From the NCBI RefSeq assembly GCF_916700565.1, contig NZ_CAKAKO010000004.1, positions 248,001-312,000 on the forward strand: 64,000 nucleotides of DNA. Reading direction: 5' to 3'. Source of the DNA: Xenophilus sp. Marseille-Q4582. GTDB taxonomy: Bacteria > Pseudomonadota > Gammaproteobacteria > Burkholderiales > Burkholderiaceae_C. Under the pieces are notes generated by a model. That model did no database searches, was not told where the DNA came from, and saw only the letters and a program-made list of their open reading frames with translations. Position numbers and translations under genes: made by a program. Shown piece by piece: positions 17,661 through 26,653 of the stretch; position 1 is the stretch's first letter, and each line of letters opens with the position of its first letter.

Positions 17661-18983
17661 TCAGCCGGCCGGCGGCGTGCCCGGCGCCGCGGCCGGTCCG
17701 CCGCGCGTGATCATCACCTGGTCGATGCGGTGGCTGTCCACGTCCATCACCTCGAAGGTGAAGCCGCCCCAGCTCACGCTGTCGGTGCGGCGCGGCACGC
17801 GGCGCAGCATCACCATCAGGAAGCCGGCCAGCGTCTCGTACTCCTCGGCATGCGGCAGCTCGTCGATGTCCAGGGCGCGCTGCACGTCGCCGATCGGCGT
17901 CACGCCATCCACCAGCCAGGAGTTCTCGTCCCGGCGCATGATCTGCGGCTCGTCGTCGGGCGTCTGCACCAGCTCGCCCATCACCGTGCTCATCACGTCG
18001 TTGAGCGTGATCACGCCCACCACCAGGCTGTATTCGTTCACCACGATGGCGAAGTCCTCGCTGGCCAGGCGGAACTGCTCCAGCACCTCGGTCAGCGTGA
18101 GCCGGTCCGGGATCACCAGCGCCTTGTGCAGCGGCAGGCCTTTGTCGAACTGCAGCGGCTGGCCCGAGAGCACGCGGTGGAACATGTCCTTGGCGTCCAC
18201 GTAGCCCAGGACGTGGTCGATGTCTCCTTCACACACCGGGTAGGCCGAGAAGGGCTCGGCCACGATCCGTGCGCGCAGCACCGATTCGGGGTCGTCCTTG
18301 TGCAGCCAGGCGATGCGGTCGCGGCTGGTCATCACGCTGCTGACCAGACGCGTGTCCAGTTCGAACACGTTGGCGATCACCTGCTGCTCGCGCGCGGCCA
18401 GCACGCCGGCCTGGGCGCCGGCCTCGGTCATGGCCAGGATGTCGGCCGAGGTGATGGTGTCCTCGCGCTGCGTGGGCAGGCCCAGCAGCCTGAACAGCAT
18501 GTCCGTGCCGCGCATGAACAGCCACACCAGCGGCTTGAGCAGCGTGATGCACACCTGCATCGGCCCGACCAGGCGCATGGCCACCTGCTCGGGCGCGTTC
18601 ATGCCCAGCCGCTTGGGGAACAGGTCGGCAAAGACCAGGAACAACGACACCACGCACACGAAGGACGCGCCGAAGGCCAGCCGCTGCGCCAGCACGGGCT
18701 CCATCCACCACTCGAACACCTGCGCGAAGTAGGGCGTGAGCGCGCCTTCGCCCACCACGCCGCCCAGGATGGCGATGGCGTTGAGGCCGATCTGCACCAC
18801 CGTGAAGTAGTGGCCCGGCTGCTCCTGGATCTGCATCACCTTCTGCGCCCGCGCGTCCCCGTCGTCGGCCAGCTGGCGCAGCCGCAGGCGGCGCGCGGCG
18901 GCCAGGGTGATCTCGGCGAGCGAGAAGAAGGCGCTGGCGGCGATGAGGACGGCGATGAGGAGCAGGCTTTGCGTCAGGGACAT
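17661..18983 (-). CDS. DUF21/CBS/CorC-HlyC domain membrane protein (hemolysin family)
   Basis: A 440-residue protein. The DUF21 (CNNM) transmembrane domain covers about 1-200, two CBS domains about 210-330, and the CorC/HlyC C-terminal domain the rest. The family covers the magnesium/cobalt transport-related CNNM/CorC proteins, though older annotation calls it hemolysin. It sits in the inner membrane with CBS domains in the cytoplasm. The start M-S-L-T-Q-S-L-L-L puts the first helix at the N-terminus. It lies downstream of the AAA ATPase gene (68-nt gap). Confidence 0.9.
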   Translation of the reverse strand: MSLTQSLLLIAVLIAASAFFSLAEITLAAARRLRLRQLADDGDARAQKVMQIQEQPGHYFTVVQIGLNAIAILGGVVGEGALTPYFAQVFEWWMEPVLAQRLAFGASFVCVVSLFLVFADLFPKRLGMNAPEQVAMRLVGPMQVCITLLKPLVWLFMRGTDMLFRLLGLPTQREDTITSADILAMTEAGAQAGVLAAREQQVIANVFELDTRLVSSVMTSRDRIAWLHKDDPESVLRARIVAEPFSAYPVCEGDIDHVLGYVDAKDMFHRVLSGQPLQFDKGLPLHKALVIPDRLTLTEVLEQFRLASEDFAIVVNEYSLVVGVITLNDVMSTVMGELVQTPDDEPQIMRRDENSWLVDGVTPIGDVQRALDIDELPHAEEYETLAGFLMVMLRRVPRRTDSVSWGGFTFEVMDVDSHRIDQVMITRGGPAAAPGTPPAG

Positions 18984-19051
18984 CGTGCGGGCGGCAGCGG
19001 CCTGGAGGGCCGTGCGCGCCCGGAAGGATAGCGCCCTCTGGACAGCGCCCT

Positions 19052-20050
19052 CTATTGCACGAAACCGATGCGGCTGCGAGCGCCGGTGGAGCTGCGCGGC
19101 AGGTCTTCGATCAGGACGGTGTCGCGTTTGGCCAGGCGGGCGTTGCCGAAGCCCGTCATCAGCGCCCGCCGCATCTCGCGCGGCGCGAGGGCTGCCAGCG
19201 CGTCGAGCACGTCGTCGGTCGGCTCCGGTGCCAGGTGGCGGCCCCAGTCGTGCTCGCCGCGGATCGAGCGGTAGAGCTTGCCCGCGATGCGGCGCGCCTG
19301 CTCGGGCGAGGGGGCGTCGATCTCGAACACGTTCATGCGGTTGAGGATCGGCTCGGGCACGGAGCGCTCGTCGTTGGCGGTGCTCACCCAGATCACCTGG
19401 CTGGCGTCGATCGCCACCTCGGCGAACTCGTCCACGAAGCTGTGCGCCGTGTCGTGCTCGAGCAGCGAATACAGGGCGCCCAGCGGGTCGTACTGCGCGT
19501 CGGCGCTGGCCTTGTCGATCTCGTCCACCACGATCACCGGGTTGGCGTACTGGCCGTCCACCAGCGTCTCGAAGACCTTGCCCGGACGCGAGCCCTTCCA
19601 TTGCGAGGACGCGCCCGAGAGCAGCCACCCGGCCGTCATCGAACTCATCGGCACCAGCGACATGCCGGTGCCCAGCAGCTCCGCCAGCCGGCGTGCGAAG
19701 TGCGTCTTGCCGATGCCCGGCGGGCCCAGCAGCAGCATGGGCGTCACCTCCAGGCCGTCGCGGCAGTCCTGGGCCAGGGCGACGTGGCGGCGCACGTCGT
19801 CCAGCGCATCGGTGAAATTGGGGAGCTCGTCGTACAGCGAAGCCATGTCCGGCACGCCGCTGGGCTTGACCTGGAAGCGCTCGGGGCCGCGTTCGAGCAT
19901 GCGCTCGTAGGTGGTGCGCAGGTGCTCGTGTTCGCGCTCGGGCAGCTTGGCCAGCTTGCGCTCCACCTCGTGGGTCTGGTAGACGCTGCGCAGCTGCGCG
20001 ACGGGCAGCTGGAAGGCAACATCGGCCGGGACGAGACTGCGGGAATCCAT
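19052..20050 (-). CDS. Stand-alone AAA+ ATPase, Lon-like
   Basis: A 332-residue AAA+ protein. Walker A G-P-P-G-I-G-K-T is at 109-116, Walker B V-I-V-V-D-E-I-D at 172-179, and an arginine-finger region P-I-L-N-R-M follows. The ATPase core resembles that of Lon, but there is no Lon protease domain and no LAN domain, only about 100 residues of helical N-terminus. GGAGGT four bases before the ATG at 20050 fixes the start. Role unknown; it could unfold or remodel a partner. The gene is single, between a cupin gene and the CBS protein. Confidence 0.8.
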   Translation of the reverse strand: MDSRSLVPADVAFQLPVAQLRSVYQTHEVERKLAKLPEREHEHLRTTYERMLERGPERFQVKPSGVPDMASLYDELPNFTDALDDVRRHVALAQDCRDGLEVTPMLLLGPPGIGKTHFARRLAELLGTGMSLVPMSSMTAGWLLSGASSQWKGSRPGKVFETLVDGQYANPVIVVDEIDKASADAQYDPLGALYSLLEHDTAHSFVDEFAEVAIDASQVIWVSTANDERSVPEPILNRMNVFEIDAPSPEQARRIAGKLYRSIRGEHDWGRHLAPEPTDDVLDALAALAPREMRRALMTGFGNARLAKRDTVLIEDLPRSSTGARSRIGFVQ

Positions 20051-20153
20051 GGACACCTCCGAATCGAACACGGGAGGATCACAGCACAAGCCGTGCCCGG
20101 TGGTCAATCGGTGGGTGCCGCCCGGGGCTTGGCGGAAAGAACCGCCCGGCGCC

Positions 20154-20654
20154 TCAGACGCCGCCGGTCGGGTGCGTGGGGTCGACCCACAGCACCGTCT
20201 CGGGCTTCTCGACCGGTTCGATGTCGATGTTCACCGCCACGGCCTCGCCATCGCTGCGGCACAGCACGCACTCGAGCGGCTCGGTGGCGCTGGCATTGAT
20301 TTCCTGGTGCGGGACATAGGGTGGCACGTAGATGAAGTCGCCCGGGCCCGCCTCGGCCGTGAACTCCAACTGCTCGCCCCAGCGCATGCGGGCACGCCCG
20401 CGCACCACGTAGATCACCGACTCCAGATGCCCGTGATGATGCGCGCCCGTCTTGGCGTTGGCATGGATGGTCACGGTGCCGGCCCAGAGCTTCTGGGCGC
20501 CCACGCGGGCGAAGTTGATCGCCGCGGCCCGGTTCATGCCGGGCGTCTGGGCCGTGTTCGTATCGAGTTGATGGCCGGGAATCACACGCACGCCGTCGTG
20601 CTTCCACGCCGGCTCGGCAGGGTCGCCGTGATCGTGGGGATGATCGTGCGCCAT
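20154..20654 (-). CDS. Cupin domain protein
   Basis: A 166-residue protein with a His-rich N-terminus (M-A-H-D-H-P-H-D-H) followed by a single cupin. Motif 1 is G-A-H-H-H-G-H-L-E-S and motif 2 is G-D-F-I-Y-V-P-P-Y-V-P-H-Q, together giving a His/Glu metal site. The fold and motifs suggest a small metal-dependent protein or sugar isomerase/oxygenase relative; the reaction cannot be told. It precedes the AAA gene and lies 14 nt downstream of grxD, so it may be co-transcribed with the prfA-prmC-grxD run. Confidence 0.85.
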   Translation of the reverse strand: MAHDHPHDHGDPAEPAWKHDGVRVIPGHQLDTNTAQTPGMNRAAAINFARVGAQKLWAGTVTIHANAKTGAHHHGHLESVIYVVRGRARMRWGEQLEFTAEAGPGDFIYVPPYVPHQEINASATEPLECVLCRSDGEAVAVNIDIEPVEKPETVLWVDPTHPTGGV

Positions 20655-20668
20655 GCCGGCAGCCCTGC

Positions 20669-20992
20669 TCAGGCGGGTTGGGCCAGCACCTGCTGCAGCT
20701 CGCCCGACTCGTACATCTCCATCATGATGTCGGAGCCGCCGATGAATTCGCCCTTCACGTAGAGCTGCGGGATCGTGGGCCAGTGGCTGAATTCCTTGAT
20801 GCCCTGGCGGATCTCGGCGTCGTCGAGCACGTTCACGGTCTTGATGGCCTTGGTGTCCACGCCGCAGGCCTTGAGGATCTGGATGGCGCGGCCGGAGAAG
20901 CCGCACATGGGGAAGCTGGCGCTGCCCTTCATGAACAGCAGGATGTCGTGGGTCTGGACGAGTTCGGCGATGCGTTGCTGGACGTCGGTCAT
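20669..20992 (-). CDS. grxD: Monothiol glutaredoxin Grx4/GrxD
   Basis: A 107-residue glutaredoxin with the monothiol motif C-G-F-S (Cys30). The family W-P-T-I-P-Q-L-Y-V and G-G-S-D-I segments follow. Monothiol glutaredoxins carry and deliver 2Fe-2S clusters with glutathione in the cytoplasm. It lies downstream of prmC with a 171-nt gap. Length is typical. Its position near hemA-prfA-prmC is common in betaproteobacteria. Confidence 0.97.
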   Translation of the reverse strand: MTDVQQRIAELVQTHDILLFMKGSASFPMCGFSGRAIQILKACGVDTKAIKTVNVLDDAEIRQGIKEFSHWPTIPQLYVKGEFIGGSDIMMEMYESGELQQVLAQPA

Positions 20993-21163
20993 GGGATTTC
21001 CTTCGCGGGAGGGCGTGGGGCGTTGGGCCGGATTATTTCACCGACGGCGCGGCCTGGCGCGTGGCAGGCCTTCTGCCGAGGGTGTCAGACAGCGGCGGGC
21101 GGACGGGCCTGCGCCAGCGCCGCCGGGGCACCGCGCAGGCGCGGCCGCGTCCCCGGGCGCATG

Positions 21164-22021
21164 TCATGGTGCGGCCTCTTCCGGCCAGCGCCCGCCGCTG
21201 CAGCGCGCGATGCCGGCCAAGTCCGGCCTGGATTGCACCTCGCCGAAGCCGCGCGCGCGCAGCAGCGCACAGACGGCTTCGGCCTGTTCATGGCCGTGTT
21301 CCAGCAGCAGCCAGCCGCCGGGCGCCAGGTGGGCCGGCGCATGCCGCACCAAGTGGCGCAGGTCGTCCAGGCCGTCGACGCCGCTGGCCAGCGCGCCCAG
21401 GGGCTCGTGGCGCAGGGCAGCCAGGTGCGTGTCGCCCTCGGCGATGTAGGGCGGGTTGCTGACCACCGCGTCGTAGCCGGTGGCCGCGCCGTCCAGCCAG
21501 TTCGCCTGGCGAAAGCGCACGGCCAGGCCCAGCCGCCGCGCGTTGGCCTGCGCGACGGCGAGCGCGTCGGGGCTGGCGTCGCTGGCCTCGACTTGCGCAT
21601 CGGGCCGTGCCTGCTGCAAGGCCAGGGCGATGGCGCCGCTGCCCGTGCCCAGGTCGATCACGCGCGGCGTGCGGCGAGGCGCCAGCACCTCCAGCGCCCA
21701 TTCCACCAGGGTTTCCGTGTCGGGCCGAGGCACCAGCACGCGCGCGTCCACCTGCAGCGCGAGGCCGTGGAATTCCTTCTCGCCGACCAGGTAGGCCAGC
21801 GGCTCGCCGGCCGCACGGCGCGTGCACAGCGCGCGGTAGCGGCCGGCGGCATCGGGGCCGAGCCGGTCGTCGTCATGGATCAGCAGCCAGGCGCGGTCGT
21901 GCGGGGCGCGGCCCAGCGCATGCAGCAGCAGCATCTGGGCGTCGAGCCGTTCCAGCCCCAGCGCGCCGGCGCCGGCCAGGGCCTGCGCCAGCGTGGGCGC
22001 CATGGCCGCCTCGCCGGTCAT
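21164..22021 (-). CDS. prmC: Peptide chain release factor N5-glutamine methyltransferase PrmC
   Basis: A 285-residue SAM-dependent methyltransferase with the N-P-P-Y catalytic motif, [14 protein letters not shown]-binding loop and helical N-terminal domain. It methylates the Gln of the GGQ motif of release factors. Its ATG overlaps the prfA stop (ATGA), so it is translationally coupled to its substrate's gene. M7 (M-A-P-T-L) is an alternative start. Confidence 0.96.
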   Translation of the reverse strand: MTGEAAMAPTLAQALAGAGALGLERLDAQMLLLHALGRAPHDRAWLLIHDDDRLGPDAAGRYRALCTRRAAGEPLAYLVGEKEFHGLALQVDARVLVPRPDTETLVEWALEVLAPRRTPRVIDLGTGSGAIALALQQARPDAQVEASDASPDALAVAQANARRLGLAVRFRQANWLDGAATGYDAVVSNPPYIAEGDTHLAALRHEPLGALASGVDGLDDLRHLVRHAPAHLAPGGWLLLEHGHEQAEAVCALLRARGFGEVQSRPDLAGIARCSGGRWPEEAAP

Positions 22022-23100
22022 GCGTCGCCTTCCAGCTCGGCCAGCAGCTCGGCTTCGCGCGCGGCGCGCAGGGCGGCCAGCACTTCGCCCAGGTCGCCTT
22101 CCATGATGGCCGGCAGCTTGTAGAGCGTGAGGTTGATGCGGTGGTCGGTCAGGCGCCCCTGCGGGAAGTTGTAGGTGCGGATGCGGTCACTGCGGTCGCC
22201 GCTGCCGATCAGCCCCTTGCGCAGCGCCGCTTCCTTGGCCGCGCGCTCGCTGCGTTCCTTTTCCTGGATGCGCGCCTGCAGCACCTGCAGCGCCTTGGCC
22301 TTGTTGGCATGCTGGCTGCGCCCGTCCTGGCATTCGGCCACGATGCCGGTGGGCAGGTGCACCACGCGCACGGCCGAGTCGGTCTTGTTGATGTGCTGGC
22401 CGCCCGCGCCGCTGGCACGGAAGGTGTCGATGCGCAGATCGGCCGGGTTCAGCGTGATGGCCTGCGCGGCGTCGGGTTCGGGCATCACGGCCACGGTGCA
22501 AGCGCTGGTGTGGATGCGGCCCTGCGTCTCGGTGGCCGGCACGCGCTGCACGCGGTGGCCGCCCGATTCGAAGCGCAGCGCGCCATACACGTCGTCGCCC
22601 TCGATGCGCAGCACGATTTCCTTGTAGCCACCGATCTCGTTCTCGCTGGCGCTCATCACCTCCACCTTCCAGCCCGTGCTGGCAGCGTAGCGGGTGTACA
22701 TGCGCACCAGGTCGCCGGCGAACAGGGCCGACTCGTCCCCGCCCGTGCCGGCGCGGATCTCGACGAAGGCGGGGCGTGCGTCGTCGGGGTCCCTGGGCAG
22801 CAAGAGGCGCTGCACCTCGTCTTCCAGCTGCTGCAGTTCGGCCTCGGCGCTGGCGATTTCTTCCTGCGCCATCGCGGCCATGTCCGGGTCGTCGAGCATT
22901 TCGCGCGCGCCGGCCAGGTCCGCCTCGCGCTGCCGGTAGCGCGCCCAGCGCCCGGCCACGGCCGTCACCTCCGCATGCTCCTTGGAGATCGTGCGGTACT
23001 GCGCCATGTCGGCCATGATGTCCTCGCGCGAGAGCAGGAAGTCCAGCTCCTTCAGGCGTTCGGCGTGGCGTTCGAGTTGGTGGCGGAGGAAGTCTTTCAA
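22018..23100 (-). CDS. prfA: Peptide chain release factor 1
   Basis: A 360-residue RF1 with the G-G-Q motif (G-A-G-G-Q-H-I-N) and a P-A-T tripeptide at the codon-recognition position, which is typical of RF1 (UAA/UAG). The start is unusual. The first in-frame ATG-type start is too far upstream, and the frame aligned with family members begins at a TTG (23100), giving exactly the usual 360 residues and [10 protein letters not shown] at the N-terminus. No strong Shine-Dalgarno precedes it. It is coupled to prmC and lies 128 nt downstream of the small membrane-protein gene. Confidence 0.95.
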   Translation of the reverse strand: MKDFLRHQLERHAERLKELDFLLSREDIMADMAQYRTISKEHAEVTAVAGRWARYRQREADLAGAREMLDDPDMAAMAQEEIASAEAELQQLEDEVQRLLLPRDPDDARPAFVEIRAGTGGDESALFAGDLVRMYTRYAASTGWKVEVMSASENEIGGYKEIVLRIEGDDVYGALRFESGGHRVQRVPATETQGRIHTSACTVAVMPEPDAAQAITLNPADLRIDTFRASGAGGQHINKTDSAVRVVHLPTGIVAECQDGRSQHANKAKALQVLQARIQEKERSERAAKEAALRKGLIGSGDRSDRIRTYNFPQGRLTDHRINLTLYKLPAIMEGDLGEVLAALRAAREAELLAELEGDA

Positions 23101-23228
23101 GGGCGAGCCGTTTTCGATGGGGGCGTGGCGTGCGCAGCGGCGGCGGGTGCGCAAAGAGCGAGGGCAGAGGGGGGCGGCGCAGGGGGGGGCGCCGGCCTCC
23201 ACCCGGCGGGCGGCGGGTGCAGGGGGCG

Positions 23229-23615
23229 CTAGGACTCGCGCAGCGCCGCGCGGTCCGCGCTGGCCAGAGCCTGGTCACGCTGCCAGGCCAGCCACGCGAT
23301 GGCGCCGCCGAGGGCAGCCAGCCCACCCCAGACGATTGCGATGCCGTAGGCGCCCAGCGTGTCATGCACGCGCTGCAGCCAATGGCCCAGCGGGCCGTCG
23401 AAGGGCGGCATGCGCGGATGTACCAGTTCCACCAGCGCCAGCAGCACGAACATCATGGCCAGCGCGAACAGGGGCGGTCCGAACTGGATGCGCCCACGCG
23501 CTTGCGGCAGGCGCCGTGCACGTGCGGCGGCTTCGGCCCGGTTGCGCCGGCGCACGTCCCACACCATGAACGCGCCGCAGGCGAACAGCGCGAAGAAGAG
23601 GGCCTTCACCCACAT
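23229..23615 (-). CDS. Small two/three-helix membrane protein, unknown
   Basis: A 128-residue protein with hydrophobic helices at about 3-18, 48-66 and 92-112, separated by an Arg-rich loop (V-R-R-R-N-R-A-E-A). The start M-W-V-K-A-L-F-F lies 5 nt after the hemA stop, so it is almost certainly part of the hemA transcript. I do not recognise a family. The frame also stays open upstream through hemA sequence in another register, which is chance. It may be inner-membrane; function unknown. Confidence 0.6.
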   Translation of the reverse strand: MWVKALFFALFACGAFMVWDVRRRNRAEAAARARRLPQARGRIQFGPPLFALAMMFVLLALVELVHPRMPPFDGPLGHWLQRVHDTLGAYGIAIVWGGLAALGGAIAWLAWQRDQALASADRAALRES

Positions 23616-23620
23616 GCGGC

Positions 23621-24907
23621 TCAGCGCTCCTTGCGCAGGAACAGCCGCGACACAGCCTGCGCGGTCTGCTCGCGCGCCTGGGCGTCGCCGGCGTGCAGCT
23701 CGGCCAGCGCGCCGTGCATCATCTTCTGCGTGAGGCCGCGCGACAGGGCTTCCATCACGGCTTCCACGTCGTCGCCGCGCGCCAGCAGCTTGCGCGCGCG
23801 CGCCAGTTCGGCCTGGCGCCAGACATCGGTCTGCGCCTGCAGTTGCTGGATCAGCGGCACGATGCCGCCCGTGGGGCTGCGCTGGTCCAGCCAGTGCATG
23901 AAGCTCTGCACGCCGGCATCGATGATGGTCTCGGCCTCGGCCACGGCGGCCTGGCGGCTGGCCTCGCCCTGGCGCACCACGTGGGCCAGGTCGTCCACGG
24001 TGTAGAGGTACACGTCTTCCAGCTGCTTGACTTCGGGCTCGATGTCGCGCGGCACGGCCAGGTCGACCATGAACATGGGCCGGTGCTTGCGCGCCTTGAG
24101 CGCGCGTTCGACGGCGCCCAGGCCGATCAGCGGCAGCGTGCTGGCGGTGCAGCTGACGACGATGTCGAATTCGTGCAGCCGGCCCGGCAGGTCGGCCAGG
24201 CGCATCACCTCGGCGCCGAAGCGCGCGGCCAGCTTCTCGCCGCGGTCCAGCGAGCGGTTGGCAATGGCGATCTTGGCCGGCTGCCTGGCGGCGAAATGCG
24301 TGGCCGCCAGGTCGATCATCTCGCCCGCGCCGACGAAGAGCACGCGCGTTTCGTTCAGCCGCTCGAAGAGCTGGCCGGCCAGGCGCACGGCGGCGGCGGC
24401 CATGCTGATGGAATGCGCGCCGATCTCGGTGGAGCTGCGCACTTCCTTGGCGACCGCGAAGGAGCGCTGGAACAGCTGGTTCAGCGTGCTCCCCAGGGCG
24501 CCGGCCGTTTCGGCGGCGCGCACGGCGTCCTTCATCTGGCCCAGGATCTGCGCCTCGCCGAGCACCATGGAGTCGAGCCCGCTGGCCACCCGGAAGGCAT
24601 GGCGCGCGGCCTGGTCGTCGGTCAGCGCGTAGGTGTGAGCGCGCAGCAGGGCGGGCGAGACCCCGCCGCTTTCGGCCAGCCAGCCCACCGTGTGGTCCAG
24701 CGCCGGCTGCGCGGCGGCGCAGTAGATTTCGGTGCGGTTGCAGGTCGAGAGGATGGCCGCTTCCACCTCCGGGTGGCCGCCGCCGCGGCCCACGCTGCGG
24801 CGCAGGCTTTGCAGCGTGGGCGCGATCTGGTCGAGGGCGAACGCAAAACGACCGCGCAGATCGAGCGGCGCGGTCGTGTGGTTCAAGCCGAGGGCCCAGA
24901 CTGCCAT
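23621..24907 (-). CDS. hemA: Glutamyl-tRNA reductase HemA
   Basis: A 428-residue protein: N-terminal catalytic domain with the nucleophile Cys in L-S-T-C-N-R-T-E, then a Rossmann NADPH domain and a C-terminal dimerisation helix. It reduces Glu-tRNA to glutamate-1-semialdehyde, the first committed step of tetrapyrrole synthesis. [10 protein letters not shown] is the standard N-terminus. A perfect TATAAT lies 8 nt upstream of the ATG, so the mRNA may be leaderless. Upstream of prfA-prmC, as in many proteobacteria. Confidence 0.96.
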   Translation of the reverse strand: MAVWALGLNHTTAPLDLRGRFAFALDQIAPTLQSLRRSVGRGGGHPEVEAAILSTCNRTEIYCAAAQPALDHTVGWLAESGGVSPALLRAHTYALTDDQAARHAFRVASGLDSMVLGEAQILGQMKDAVRAAETAGALGSTLNQLFQRSFAVAKEVRSSTEIGAHSISMAAAAVRLAGQLFERLNETRVLFVGAGEMIDLAATHFAARQPAKIAIANRSLDRGEKLAARFGAEVMRLADLPGRLHEFDIVVSCTASTLPLIGLGAVERALKARKHRPMFMVDLAVPRDIEPEVKQLEDVYLYTVDDLAHVVRQGEASRQAAVAEAETIIDAGVQSFMHWLDQRSPTGGIVPLIQQLQAQTDVWRQAELARARKLLARGDDVEAVMEALSRGLTQKMMHGALAELHAGDAQAREQTAQAVSRLFLRKER

Positions 24908-24915
24908 GGACCCGG

Positions 24916-24921
24916 ATTATA
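24916..24921 (-). promoter_or_regulatory. -10 box of hemA, abutting the start codon
   Basis: TATAAT on the minus strand; the 8 nt CCGGGTCC separate it from the hemA ATG. Transcription starting 7-8 nt downstream would begin at the ATG itself. No -35 is obvious. The mirror sequence (TATAAA) reads on plus toward the 25018 gene. Confidence 0.55.
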
Positions 24922-25017
24922 AAATTCGCCGCGCTGGCGGGGCCGGGCCCAGGCGATTCGTCCTTGCCGGCCGCGGGCTCGTCCTGGCGACGCGCCACGG
25001 GCGCCGGCCGCTTCCCC

Positions 25018-25296
25018 ATGTCCTTCCTCGACCTGATCAACCACCTGATGAACTTTCTGGCGCCGGCCTTCGCCGTGGCGCTCGGGCTGGTGGCGGGCGC
25101 GCGCGGCTGGATCCGGCGCGCGCCGGGCCAGCCGGCCTGGTGGAAGCAGTGGATCGTGCTGAGCGCGACCGGCGCCCTGGTGCTGGTGCTGGGCCTGGTG
25201 CTGCTGGGGCGCGACGGGCGCATGGCCACCTACCTCGCCCTGGTGCTGGCCTGCGGCAGTGTGCAGTGGCTGCTGCTGCAGGGCTGGCGCCGCTGA
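25018..25296 (+). CDS. Small membrane protein, unknown
   Basis: A 92-residue protein with three hydrophobic helices (about 8-27, 43-62, 69-84) linked by short charged loops. M-S-F-L-D-L-I-N-H-L precedes the first helix. The frame is open upstream to 24964, but the ATG at 25018 gives a sensible membrane N-terminus. Divergent from hemA and convergent with the acetyltransferase. No family recognised; codon use is like the neighbours. Confidence 0.6.
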   Translation: MSFLDLINHLMNFLAPAFAVALGLVAGARGWIRRAPGQPAWWKQWIVLSATGALVLVLGLVLLGRDGRMATYLALVLACGSVQWLLLQGWRR

Positions 25297-25334
25297 GCGG
25301 CGAGGCGCCCCTGCCCGGTTTACGGCGCGGTCAC

Positions 25335-25862
25335 TCAGGCCGTGGCCCGCGCGTCGCGCACCATGTAGACCGCCGTGCCCGGGTAGCTGGCCAGGCGCGC
25401 CTGCTGCGCGGCATCGGCCAGCGCCGCGCGCACGAAGCCGTGCCGCGCCCAGAAGCCCCGCGAGTCCTGCACCGCCACCAGCGCCGCGTAGCGCCAGCCC
25501 TGGCGGCGCCCATGCGCCAGCGCATGCGCGACCAGCGACGGGCCCAGGCGCAGCCCGTGGGCCGAGGGGTGCACGGCCAGGTCATGCAGGTAGAGCGTGT
25601 CGGCGTCGGCCGCCGCGGGCTCGAAGTCGCCATGCAGCGCCGTGAGCTTGCCGCGCCGTGACGGGTAGCCCGTGAGGTAGGCATGCACCTGGCCTTCGTG
25701 TTCGGCCACCCAGGCGGTGGCCGGCGCACAGGCCAGGCGGCGCAGGATCAGCGGGCCGGCCTCGACGAAATCGGCACCGTAGCAGGCCAGCTGGATGGCC
25801 AGCACCTGCGGCAGGTCGCAGGCGTCCATCGCCCGCAACCGCGGTGCCGGCGCGGCGTTCAT
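25335..25862 (-). CDS. GNAT family N-acetyltransferase
   Basis: A 175-residue GNAT protein: motif A-like segment L-H-D-L-A-V-H-P-x-x-x-G-L-R-L-G (acetyl-CoA binding) and a C-terminal G-F-W-A-R-H-G-F-V motif. The acceptor is unknown. Its start overlaps the ABC ATPase stop (ATGA), so it is the last gene of the transporter operon and may modify the transported compound or a related metabolite. Confidence 0.85.
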   Translation of the reverse strand: MNAAPAPRLRAMDACDLPQVLAIQLACYGADFVEAGPLILRRLACAPATAWVAEHEGQVHAYLTGYPSRRGKLTALHGDFEPAAADADTLYLHDLAVHPSAHGLRLGPSLVAHALAHGRRQGWRYAALVAVQDSRGFWARHGFVRAALADAAQQARLASYPGTAVYMVRDARATA

Positions 25863-26653
25863 GCCAGCAGCAGCTTGTCGTCGTCCAGTTTCTCGCCGCG
25901 CGTCTGCTCGAACATGCGCAGCAGGTCCGGCACGTCCAGGCCCGCGCGTTGGTCCCCGGCCACATCCAGGATCACCTGGCCCTCGTGCAGCATCACCGTG
26001 CGGCTGCCGTAGTCCAGCGCCTGGCGCATGCTGTGCGTGACCATCATGGCCGTGAGCTTCGCTTCCTCGACGATGCGCGCCGTCAGCTCCAGCACGAAGG
26101 CGGCGGTCTTCGGGTCCAGCGCGGCCGTGTGCTCGTCCAGCAGCAGGATGCGCGAGGGCTGCAGCGAGGCCATCAGCAGGCTCACGGCCTGGCGCTGGCC
26201 GCCCGAGAGCAGGCCGATGCGGTCGGCCAGGCGGTTCTCCAGCCCCAGCTGGAGGATGGCCAGCTTCTCGCGGAACAGCTCGCGCAACTGGCGGTTGAGC
26301 GCGAAGCCGAAGCCACGGCCCTGGCCGCGCTTGTAGGCCAGCGCCATGTTCTCCTCGATGGTCAGCGCCTCGCAGGTGCCCGCCATCGGGTCCTGGAACA
26401 CGCGCGCCACCATGCCGGCGCGCTGCCAGGCACTGAGCCGGGTCACGTCCTGGCCGTCGATGTCGATGCGGCCGCTGTCCACCGGCAGGTCGCCGCTCAC
26501 GGCATTGAGGAAGGTGGACTTGCCCGCGCCGTTGGAGCCGATCACGGTGACGAACTGGCCCGAGGGAATCTCCAGGCTCAGGCCGCGCAGCACGTGGTTC
26601 TCGATCGGCGTGCCGGGGTTGAAGGTGATGTGGAGGTCTTGTGCGCGCAGCAT
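25859..26653 (-). CDS. ABC transporter ATP-binding protein (TrpXYZ/DUF534-type system)
   Basis: A 264-residue ATPase with Walker A G-S-N-G-A-G-K-S at 39-46, signature L-S-G-G-Q near 150, and Walker B L-L-L-D-E. It belongs to the same system as the permease and binding protein upstream, the type (binding protein of the DUF534/ABC_sub_bind family) that includes tryptophan-family uptake systems. It shares one base with the permease stop (TGATG) and is coupled to the GNAT gene. The substrate is inferred, probably an amino acid or related compound. Confidence 0.9.
   Translation of the reverse strand: MLRAQDLHITFNPGTPIENHVLRGLSLEIPSGQFVTVIGSNGAGKSTFLNAVSGDLPVDSGRIDIDGQDVTRLSAWQRAGMVARVFQDPMAGTCEALTIEENMALAYKRGQGRGFGFALNRQLRELFREKLAILQLGLENRLADRIGLLSGGQRQAVSLLMASLQPSRILLLDEHTAALDPKTAAFVLELTARIVEEAKLTAMMVTHSMRQALDYGSRTVMLHEGQVILDVAGDQRAGLDVPDLLRMFEQTRGEKLDDDKLLLA

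Noticed and set aside
23101-23202. Upstream extension of prfA to an earlier start
   Set aside because: Adds 34 Arg/Pro/Ala-rich residues not found in RF1 proteins; the TTG at 23100 gives the standard 360 residues.
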